Of a DNA stretch of 64,000 bases, positions 57,909 to 64,000 are shown piece after piece (position 1 is the first letter of the stretch; each line of letters starts with the position of its first letter). Source of the DNA: Pseudomonas sp. GM74 (GTDB lineage: Bacteria > Pseudomonadota > Gammaproteobacteria > Pseudomonadales > Pseudomonadaceae); NCBI RefSeq assembly GCF_000282455.1, contig NZ_AKJG01000008.1, positions 1-64,000 of the forward strand. The letters are read 5' to 3'. A program made the position numbers and the translations under genes. The notes beneath the pieces are model-generated. The model saw nothing but the letters and a program-made list of their open reading frames with translations, was not told the origin of the DNA and did no database searches.

Positions 57909-59021
57909 TCAGTCGCTGAGCAAGCGACCCTGGCGAATGGGGGTGACGCCTGCCACTTTGGCCAGCCACAATCCCGGCTGGGCAAAGCGCAGCCGTTCGC
58001 GGGCATAGAGAATGCCGGCGGTGCTGGCGCTCACCACGCTATGGCGGTCGGTCAGCGGGTCGATGACTTCGAATAGCGGATCGCCGACCTTGACGTGCGC
58101 GCCCAGCGGTTGCAGAAAACTCACCACACCCGGATGGGGCGCACAGGCGTACTGCGCGCCGGCGAATGGCATGGCCTGGCAATGGCTCGGCGGTGCCGCT
58201 GGCCAGTCACCGCTGATCAGGCCCTGTTCGGCGAGATACCCGAGAATGGCCTGTGCACTGTCGACGCATTGCTCGCGTTCGGTGTCTGCCATGCCCCGCA
58301 ATTCAATGGTGGTGGCTGCGCACGCCAAGGGAATATTGGCTTCGGGAAACCGCTCGGCCAGGCGTAGCCATGCAATGGCGCAGGCTTCGTCGAAGGCACT
58401 GCCGCCCGCATCTTCGGCCAGTAACGTGACCCCGGCACCGAGGCGGGCTGCCAGAGACTGCAAGCGTGGCCAGATTTGCGGCATCGCATACATCAACATG
58501 ATCGATTCGAAATCGCAGTGCAGGTCCAGCACCACATCGGCGTCACAGGCATGCTGCAGCAACAGGCGGCGCAGGCCGTCGAGTTCCGAGGTCGCTGCCG
58601 GCATGGCGGCCAGGGCATCGACCATGGCGCGGCGGATGAGTGCGATGTTGGCGTCGGCATCGTCGCCCAATCGGCCTTCCAGCAGCGGAGCAACGGCATC
58701 GACCAACACCGGGAAGTCGCGATTGAAATTCTTGCCGCTGGAGAACTCGAAGCGCCCCTGGTGGGTGGCCTGGAACATCTGGGCGATACCGATCGGATTG
58801 GCCATGGGCACCAACTCGATCACCCCGCTCAGGCGGCCTTGTGTTTCCAGCTCCAGAAGACGGCGCTTGAGCTCGACGGCAACGCGCATCCCCGGCAATT
58901 CGTCGGCATGCAATGACGCCTGGATGTAGGCCTTGCGTGGTCCGCTGCCGAAACGGAACAGCGACAGCGTTCGTTCGGTGCCCGAGGCACTCCACGGCAA
59001 CAGGTATTGAATGTGCTCCAT
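57909..59021 (-). CDS. Succinylglutamate desuccinylase/aspartoacylase family protein (AotO-like)
   Basis: A 370-residue protein. The Zn-binding pattern of the family is visible as His and Glu in ASLHADELPGMR and His in LDLHCDFES. Such enzymes remove acyl groups from N-acyl amino acids. The gene sits between the permease and ATPase genes, exactly as aotO does in the arginine/ornithine aot operon, where its role is unclear. It may deacylate the imported substrate. Confidence 0.85.
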   Translation of the reverse strand: MEHIQYLLPWSASGTERTLSLFRFGSGPRKAYIQASLHADELPGMRVAVELKRRLLELETQGRLSGVIELVPMANPIGIAQMFQATHQGRFEFSSGKNFNRDFPVLVDAVAPLLEGRLGDDADANIALIRRAMVDALAAMPAATSELDGLRRLLLQHACDADVVLDLHCDFESIMLMYAMPQIWPRLQSLAARLGAGVTLLAEDAGGSAFDEACAIAWLRLAERFPEANIPLACAATTIELRGMADTEREQCVDSAQAILGYLAEQGLISGDWPAAPPSHCQAMPFAGAQYACAPHPGVVSFLQPLGAHVKVGDPLFEVIDPLTDRHSVVSASTAGILYARERLRFAQPGLWLAKVAGVTPIRQGRLLSD

Positions 59022-59030
59022 AGCAGCTCC

Positions 59031-59729
59031 TTAGTGCTTGCGCGGTGCCAGATACGCCAGCCAGCGGCGCTCGGCCAGCTTGAACAGGCGCACCAGGATG
59101 AAGGTCAGGGCGAGGTAGATGAGGCCGGCGGTAATGAAAGCCTCGAACGGTAGATAGAACCGTGAGCTGACTGTACGCGCGGCCCCGGTGATATCGACGA
59201 GAGTGACGATGGAGGCCAGGCTGGTGGTTTGCAGCATCATCAGCACTTCGTTGCTGTATTGCGGTAATGCCCGGCGCAAGGCCGACGGCATGAGAATGCG
59301 GCGATACAGGGTCAGGCGTGACATGCCCATGGCCCTGGCGGCTTCGATCTCGCCATGGTTGGTGGATTTCAAACTGCCGGCCAGCAACTCTGCGCTATAG
59401 GCACTGGTGTTGATCGCGAAGGCCAGGCAGGCGCAAAAGGTGGCGCTGGAGAGGTAAGGCCAGAGCACGCTTTGGCGCACCGCTTCGAACTGCGCCAGGC
59501 CGTAATAGATCAGGAACAATTGCACCAGCATCGGCGTGCCGCGAATCACGTAGGTATAGAGCCAGGCCGGGAAGTTGATCAGCGGCGATCGCGACACCCG
59601 CATCAGTGCCAGTGGAATCGCCAAGACCAGACCCAGGGCCAGGGAAATGAGCAGGACTTTGAGGGTCAACAAGGCGCCATTGAAGTACAGCGGCAGGTTT
59701 TCCCAGATCAGGTTGTAGTCGAGAATCAT
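59031..59729 (-). CDS. Amino-acid ABC transporter permease (AotM/HisM-like)
   Basis: A 232-residue membrane protein with about five helices. The cytoplasmic EAA loop EIEAARAMGMSRLTLYRRILMP contacts the ATPase. TYVIRGTPMLVQLFLIYYG is typical of HisM/AotM. It pairs with the permease encoded immediately upstream. Confidence 0.9.
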   Translation of the reverse strand: MILDYNLIWENLPLYFNGALLTLKVLLISLALGLVLAIPLALMRVSRSPLINFPAWLYTYVIRGTPMLVQLFLIYYGLAQFEAVRQSVLWPYLSSATFCACLAFAINTSAYSAELLAGSLKSTNHGEIEAARAMGMSRLTLYRRILMPSALRRALPQYSNEVLMMLQTTSLASIVTLVDITGAARTVSSRFYLPFEAFITAGLIYLALTFILVRLFKLAERRWLAYLAPRKH

Positions 59730-59741
59730 GGGCGGTTCCCC

Positions 59742-60431
59742 TCACAATTCGGCGGCTTTGATGCCGACCGAGTAGTGTTTTTCCAGATAGCGCAGCACCA
59801 GCAAGGACAGGCTGGTGAGCATCAGATACAGCGCCGCCACCGCGAGGAAAAACGTAAATGGCTCGTGTGTGGCATCCGCTGCGTTCTTGGCTTTGAACAT
59901 CATGTCCTGCAAGCCGATCACCGAGATCAGTGCGGTGGATTTGGTCAGCACCAGCCAATTGTTGGTGAACCCGGGGATGGCGAAACGAATCATCTGTGGG
60001 ACCAGAATTCGCCAGAACACCTGCGCACCGCCCATGCCATAGGCCACGCCAGCCTCGGTCTGACCCTTGGGAATCGCCATGAAGGCGCCGCGAAAGGTCT
60101 CCGAGAGGTAGGCGCCAAAAATGAAGCCCATGGTGCAGACGCCGGCGATAAAGGGGTTGATGTCGATATAGCGGGTATAACCGAGCGCCAGGGCGATGCG
60201 GTTCACCAGATCCTGGCCGCCGTAGAAGATCAGCAGAATCAGCACCAGGTCTGGAATACCGCGAATCAGGGTGGTGTAGCTTTCCCCGAGCATGGCCAGC
60301 CATTTGAGCGGTGACAAGCGAAAGGCCGCGCCGATCAGGCCCAGGGCAATCGCCAGGGACATGGAGGTCAAGGCCAGGTTTATGGTCAGCCAGGCGCCAT
60401 CGAGAATGCTCGATCCGTAGCCGTGAAGCAT
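59742..60431 (-). CDS. Amino-acid ABC transporter permease (AotQ/HisQ-like)
   Basis: About 229 residues with five predicted helices. It has the EAA-type loop with EAGVAYGMGGAQVFWRILVP and YTTLIRGIPDLVLILLIFYG. ATG 60431 follows GAGGAACTTCATC; an upstream in-frame codon at 60473 is not supported. It is the second gene of the operon, after the binding-protein gene. Confidence 0.9.
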   Translation of the reverse strand: MLHGYGSSILDGAWLTINLALTSMSLAIALGLIGAAFRLSPLKWLAMLGESYTTLIRGIPDLVLILLIFYGGQDLVNRIALALGYTRYIDINPFIAGVCTMGFIFGAYLSETFRGAFMAIPKGQTEAGVAYGMGGAQVFWRILVPQMIRFAIPGFTNNWLVLTKSTALISVIGLQDMMFKAKNAADATHEPFTFFLAVAALYLMLTSLSLLVLRYLEKHYSVGIKAAEL

Positions 60432-60549
60432 GATGAAGTTCCTCAAGCGAGCGCCGCGAGGCGCGCAAGACACGTCCCGACAGACGCCTGCGCAGGGCCG
60501 GCGTCGGGGCTGGGTCGGTGGGGCTGGGGTCAGGGGGCAGGGGTAAGGC

Positions 60550-61326
60550 TTACTCGCCGTAGATATCGAACGCGAAGTACCTGGCCATCACTTGCTGGTA
60601 CTTGCCATTGGCGCGAATGGCGTCAATCGCGGCACTCAGGCGCGCAACGTTGGCACTGTCGCCTTTGCGCACGGCGATCCCGGCGCCCCGGCCGAAATAC
60701 TTCGGGTCGTTGATGTCGGGCCCTGTGAGTGCGAAGCCCTGGCCGGCGGGTGTCTTGATGAAGCTCTCATCGGTGTTGACGATGTCGGCGAGGGTGGCGT
60801 CCAGGCGACCCGAGGCGAGATCGAGGAAGGCTTCATTCTGTGAGCCATAGCGCACCACAACGACGCCGGCTTTTTCCAGTCGCTCGGTGGCAAAACGATC
60901 GTAGGTCGAGGAGCGCTGCACGCCGACTTTCTTACCCTTGAGGTCCACCAGAGGGTCATTGATCACGTTGCCGGCCTTCATCGCGAACTTGCCCGGCGTG
61001 TGGTAGTACTTTTTGCTGAAGTCCACGGACTTCATCCGGTCTTCCGTGATTGACATCGACGACAGCACGGCATCGATCTTGCGCACTTTGAGCGACGGGA
61101 TCATGCCGTCGAACTCCTGAATGACCCACTCGCACTTGACCTTCATTTCTTCGCACAAGGCATTGCCGATGTCGTAGTCGAACCCGCTGACGTTGCCTTC
61201 AGGCGTCTTGAAGGAGAAGGGCGGGTAGGCGGCTTCGATACCGATACGCAGGCTGTCTTCGTCGGCATGTGCCAGGAAGCTGAAAGCGCACAGCGCCAGA
61301 GCACCTAGAAGTTCTGTCTTGTTCAT
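60550..61326 (-). CDS. Periplasmic basic-amino-acid-binding protein (AotJ/HisJ-like)
   Basis: About 258 residues with a signal peptide ending at LAHA. It has the family motifs IGIEAAYPPFSFKTPEG and GFDYDIGNALCEEMKVKC, the latter with the Cys pair seen in Lys/Arg/Orn-binding proteins. LDATLADIVNTD and YFGRGAGIAVRKGD lie in the second lobe. AAGGAGTCAACAAT precedes ATG 61326. It is the first gene of the J-Q-M-O-P operon; about 120 bases separate it from the first permease gene. Confidence 0.9.
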   Translation of the reverse strand: MNKTELLGALALCAFSFLAHADEDSLRIGIEAAYPPFSFKTPEGNVSGFDYDIGNALCEEMKVKCEWVIQEFDGMIPSLKVRKIDAVLSSMSITEDRMKSVDFSKKYYHTPGKFAMKAGNVINDPLVDLKGKKVGVQRSSTYDRFATERLEKAGVVVVRYGSQNEAFLDLASGRLDATLADIVNTDESFIKTPAGQGFALTGPDINDPKYFGRGAGIAVRKGDSANVARLSAAIDAIRANGKYQQVMARYFAFDIYGE

Positions 61327-61578
61327 ATTGTTGACTCCTTGGAGGGCATTTGGGGGAAACGGGTGCCCGCCATCCGGGTTGGCGTGGTGGATCAGTCCTG
61401 TGATCGGCGAGGCTATAAATGACACAATAAAATTCTATATGCAAGATAACTGAAAATAAACATATCAGTTCGGGGCGTGATGGTGCTCCAAAGGGTCAGG
61501 TTGAAGTTCTTGTCAACCCATGCGTCAGTCCTGATTCTGTTTTTTTGAACTCGGGCTGAATGCACTTATCCAAAAAAA

Positions 61579-61597
61579 TGTGGGAATGTTTCCCGCG
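61579..61597. promoter_or_regulatory. Palindromic operator candidate, site C
   Basis: GTGGGA (61580-61585), ATGTT, TCCCGC (61591-61596). One base differs from the site B right arm. It lies 169 bases before the ATG of glycine-rich paralogue 3, the same distance as at site B. Confidence 0.62.
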
Positions 61598-61765
61598 TGA
61601 CGATGCCAACTGGCTCTGAGGGATCGTGCGGATACCGCAGTGGCTCGTAATGCTGCAGATTCATGGCCGTGCCGGTTGGCCGGTCGTTCCAATGGGCGGC
61701 CGGGAACTCACTGGACGTTGCGTTCGATACGGAGGTGACGACGCAACTCCATGCGGAGGTGCATC

Positions 61766-62554
61766 ATGCTGCTCAAGAAATGTTTATTGGCTCTGGCCAT
61801 CGGCGCAGTCCTGTCGGCATCGACTGTCCTGGTGCCCGATTACATCGGTAGCTTCTCCAGCGTGTACGCCAAGGATGGTGGCAACGGTGGAGGCGGTGGT
61901 GGTCACGGTGGCGGTGGCGGCTCTGGAGGTGGTGGCCACGGTGGTGATGGCGGTGGCGGTCACGGTGCCGGCGGCCATGGCGCTGCAGGCCATGACGGTG
62001 ACGGTCATGGAGGCCCGGGACGCGGCGACGCTGACCATGGTGGTGTGGCCGGGAACAGAGGCCCGGGCAATGCCCATGACAACGACGCTGACGACGCTGA
62101 TCACGATGCTGACAACGATGCCGCCGATGCAGCGCGGGATGCCGCCAGGGCTGATGCCAATGCAGCCCGGGACGCTGCCAGAGCGACTGCGGATGCAGCC
62201 CGTGATGCGGCAAAAGCCACTGCCGATGCCGCCCGTGACGCCGCCAGGGCTGAGGCAGATGCCGCCCGGGATGCCGCAAGAGCTGCTGGCGTACCGCGCG
62301 CAGAGGCAGATGCAGCCAGAGACGCTGCCCGTGCCGCTGCAGATGCAGCGAGGGACGCCGCCAAGGCCGACGCAGATTCCGCCAGGGATGCTGCCCGGGC
62401 TACCGCGGATGCCGCGAGGGACGCAGCCAAAGCCGAGGCGAAGGCAGCCAGAGAGGCCGCCAAAGCCGTGGCGAAGGACGCCAGAGAAGATGTGGCGGAC
62501 GCCCCGGATGCCCCGGACGAACCGGATTTCGACACGGTTGAGGTAGAGAACTAG
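61766..62554 (+). CDS. Secreted glycine-rich protein with 11-residue helical repeats, paralogue 3
   Basis: A 262-residue protein. The export segment (CLLALAIGAVLSASTVLVPD, SVYA/KD) is almost identical to paralogue 2. The Gly/His-rich section is shorter (about 37-90), followed by GNRGPG and an Asp/His linker. About ten 11-residue units of consensus ADAARDAAxAx follow, with the same GVPRAE interruption. The end DAPDEPDFDTVEVEN matches paralogue 2 apart from fewer APD units. The upstream frame to 61751 is not needed: GCGGAGG gives good spacing to ATG 61766. It lies between the Aot-like operon and the arsenic genes. Confidence 0.82.
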   Translation: MLLKKCLLALAIGAVLSASTVLVPDYIGSFSSVYAKDGGNGGGGGGHGGGGGSGGGGHGGDGGGGHGAGGHGAAGHDGDGHGGPGRGDADHGGVAGNRGPGNAHDNDADDADHDADNDAADAARDAARADANAARDAARATADAARDAAKATADAARDAARAEADAARDAARAAGVPRAEADAARDAARAAADAARDAAKADADSARDAARATADAARDAAKAEAKAAREAAKAVAKDAREDVADAPDAPDEPDFDTVEVEN

Positions 62555-62631
62555 CCTGCACGTTCGGCAATGAACACGGCAGGCATACCGTAGAAAACGT
62601 CCCGGGAGCTTGAGGGACGTATCGGCGAAGA

Positions 62632-62672
62632 GTCGCAAGCCCCGAAACGTCGTGGGGTTTGCGACTTTTTTT
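62632..62672 (+). terminator. Rho-independent terminator after glycine-rich gene 3
   Basis: GTCGCAAGCCCC (62632-62643) pairs with GGGGTTTGCGAC (62654-62665) with one G-T pair, followed by seven T. It is homologous to the terminator at 38953, so the duplicated unit extends from operator to terminator. Confidence 0.9.
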
Positions 62673-62704
62673 CGGCTATCGGGACTGGGGGAACATTTCT
62701 ACGG

Positions 62705-63400
62705 TCAGATCGCTCGCTGATTCACGCGCTGACTCAGTTCTTCTGCGGATTCTTTGCGTTCCGAGTAGCGGTCAACCAGATCGGGGCGATCCCGTAGCAG
62801 CAGGGTAAATTTCACCAGTTCCTCCATGACGTCCACCACCCTGTCGTACAGCGACGAGGGTTTCATGCGGTTGGCGTCGTCAAACTCCAGAAAAGCCTTT
62901 GGCACGGAGGATTGATTGGGGATGGTGAACATGCGCATCCAGCGCCCCAGCACACGAAGCTGATTCACCACATTGAAGGACTGGGAGCCGCCGCAGACCT
63001 GCATGACCGCGAGGGTTTTCCCCTGGGTCGGGCGAACGGCCCCCAGCGCCAAAGGCACCCAGTCGATTTGCGCCTTGAACACTGCGGACATGGAACCGTG
63101 GCGCTCTGGCGAGCACCAGACCTGGCCTTCGGACCAAAGCATCAGTTCGAGCAGTTCCTGGACTTTCGGGTGATCAGAGGGCGCATCGTCCGGTAACGGC
63201 AGGCCTGATGGGTTGAAGATCCGTGTCTCGGCGCCGAAGTGTTCGAGCAACCGGGCTGCTTCCTCGACCAGCAGGCGACTGAACGACCGCGCACGAGTCG
63301 AGCCGTATAGCAACAGGATGCGCGGCTTGTGCCGGTCGTCGCGTCCATGGGCAATGGGCTGGGTCAGCGATGTGTCGAGATTGGGCAGGGGATGGGTCAT
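62705..63400 (-). CDS. arsH: ArsH, NADPH-dependent flavoprotein of arsenic resistance
   Basis: About 231 residues. It belongs to the NADPH-dependent FMN reductase fold, with [20 protein letters not shown] binding FMN phosphate and [18 protein letters not shown]. ArsH oxidises trivalent organoarsenicals or has quinone/azo reductase activity. ATG 63400 follows CGGAGCCCCC. It is the last visible gene of arsB-arsC-arsH on the minus strand. Confidence 0.93.
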   Translation of the reverse strand: MTHPLPNLDTSLTQPIAHGRDDRHKPRILLLYGSTRARSFSRLLVEEAARLLEHFGAETRIFNPSGLPLPDDAPSDHPKVQELLELMLWSEGQVWCSPERHGSMSAVFKAQIDWVPLALGAVRPTQGKTLAVMQVCGGSQSFNVVNQLRVLGRWMRMFTIPNQSSVPKAFLEFDDANRMKPSSLYDRVVDVMEELVKFTLLLRDRPDLVDRYSERKESAEELSQRVNQRAI

Positions 63401-63411
63401 GGGGGCTCCGG

Positions 63412-63882
63412 TCAAAGCGTGCCGATGCGGTCGAGTTCCCGCTTCAGCGCGTCGCGGTCAAGTTGTGCAAAAGGCAGGTCGAGCAATGCCCTGCAGCGCG
63501 TTTCGATGCGCGCCAGGGTTGAGTGGAACGCCGCCGATACCGTCGCTTCATCGCCCTGTATGTCCGATGGGTCTTCCAGGCCCCAATGAGCTTTCAGTGC
63601 CGGCCCGAAGTATACGGGGCACGCCTCGCCGGCGGCCTTGTCGCAGACCGTAATGACGATGTCCGGCGGGTTGGCTTCGAAAGCTTCATTGCCTTTGCTG
63701 CTCAAACCGTCGATGGCGATACCGGCCTCTTGCAACGTGCTCAGGCTGCGGGGCAACACCTGGCCCTTGGGGAAGCTGCCGGCGCTGACCGCCTCAAAAC
63801 CTTCGGGGGCGAGATGGTTGAACATCGCTTCGGACAGGATGCTGCGACAGCTATTGGCGGTACACATAAACAGAACGCGCAT
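63412..63882 (-). CDS. arsC: Arsenate reductase, low-molecular-weight phosphatase type
   Basis: About 156 residues. The P-loop-like CTANSCRS (Cys7 and Cys12) lies at the N terminus, and a further Cys pair is in [12 protein letters not shown]. This is the thioredoxin-coupled type related to B. subtilis ArsC. It reduces arsenate to arsenite for export by ArsB. ATG 63882 follows GAGGAGTCACC. arsH starts 11 bases after its stop. Confidence 0.9.
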   Translation of the reverse strand: MRVLFMCTANSCRSILSEAMFNHLAPEGFEAVSAGSFPKGQVLPRSLSTLQEAGIAIDGLSSKGNEAFEANPPDIVITVCDKAAGEACPVYFGPALKAHWGLEDPSDIQGDEATVSAAFHSTLARIETRCRALLDLPFAQLDRDALKRELDRIGTL

Positions 63883-63910
63883 GGTGACTCCTCTTTGCAG
63901 TCGCACAGGG

Positions 63911-64000
63911 CTAGACGCTCAGGCGCAGGGCCAGGGCAGACAAGGTGATGAACAGAATCGGCAGTGTCAGGACCACGCCGACCTTGAAGTAGTAACCCCA
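63911..64000 (-). CDS. arsB: Arsenite efflux protein ArsB, C-terminal end only
   Basis: Twenty-nine codons and a TAG stop are visible; the rest lies beyond the right edge. The peptide WGYYFKVGVVLTLPILF then LSALALRLSV matches the last membrane helix of ArsB-type arsenite exporters. It is directly upstream of arsC in the same direction. Confidence 0.85.
   Translation of the reverse strand, partial: WGYYFKVGVVLTLPILFITLSALALRLSV

Noticed and set aside
57126..61326. The operon as the genuine aotJQMOP-argR locus
   Set aside because: No AraC-type argR follows the ATPase gene; an RpiR gene does. I therefore call it Aot-like and give no aot symbols.

Overview
The window looks like chromosome of a Pseudomonas of the fluorescens group. 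The evidence is high GC with GC-rich third codon positions, many copies of the REP/REPIN repeat typical of that group (core GTGGGAGCGGGCTTGCTCGCGA), and a gene set typical of these bacteria: malate:quinone oxidoreductase, OprD-type porin, AntABC/AntR, an Aot-like transporter and HpaC. No rRNA, tRNA, CRISPR array, phage or insertion sequence was recognised.

Layout. 0-7 kb: FixJ-type response regulator, HpaC-like flavin reductase, chemoreceptor, AlgE-like outer-membrane protein and the AraC-type activator FeaR. An AT-rich stretch of about 0.8 kb (6.35-7.13 kb) separates FeaR from its expected target. 7.4-9.4 kb: small cytochrome c and phenylacetaldehyde dehydrogenase FeaB (aromatic amine/aldehyde oxidation). 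9.5-15.1 kb: large MscS-family channel and a tctCBA tricarboxylate-type uptake operon. 15.4-18.9 kb: LysR regulator divergent from an FAD amine oxidase and a polyamine-binding protein. 19-26 kb: two small proteins, a second chemoreceptor, ilvD and mqo. 26-28 kb: Tat-exported sulfite-oxidase-type molybdoenzyme with a two-haem cytochrome c.

28-39 kb is the accessory and most interesting part. It holds two paralogous GT2-like glycosyltransferases, a 2OG-Fe(II) oxygenase, an adenosine-specific-kinase-family protein, two secreted glycine-rich repeat proteins, and an operon of a DUF6502 protein, a DUF5666 protein and a predicted outer-membrane barrel. A third glycine-rich paralogue lies at 61.8 kb. 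All three glycine-rich genes and the DUF6502 gene are preceded by the same palindrome, GTGGGA-N5-TCCCAC (30688, 31446, 37593, 61579), which suggests one regulon. Two of the glycine-rich genes carry tandem 11-residue Ala/Asp/Arg repeats resembling group-3 LEA proteins. I regard this set as the best candidate for an undescribed system; its function (surface or matrix, stress, or metal binding) cannot be read from sequence alone.

39-46 kb: a copper/silver efflux operon cusCBAF plus a Met/Cys-rich periplasmic protein. 46-56 kb: a tryptophan catabolic island with kynB, antABC and antR, kynR and kynU, an OprD-type porin and an amino-acid permease. Together these convert formylkynurenine through kynurenine and anthranilate to catechol; kynA is not in the window. 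56-61.4 kb: an Aot-like basic amino-acid ABC operon (order J-Q-M-O-P) beside an RpiR-type regulator. 62.7-64 kb: arsenic resistance genes arsH and arsC and the 3' end of arsB, all on the minus strand and running off the window edge.
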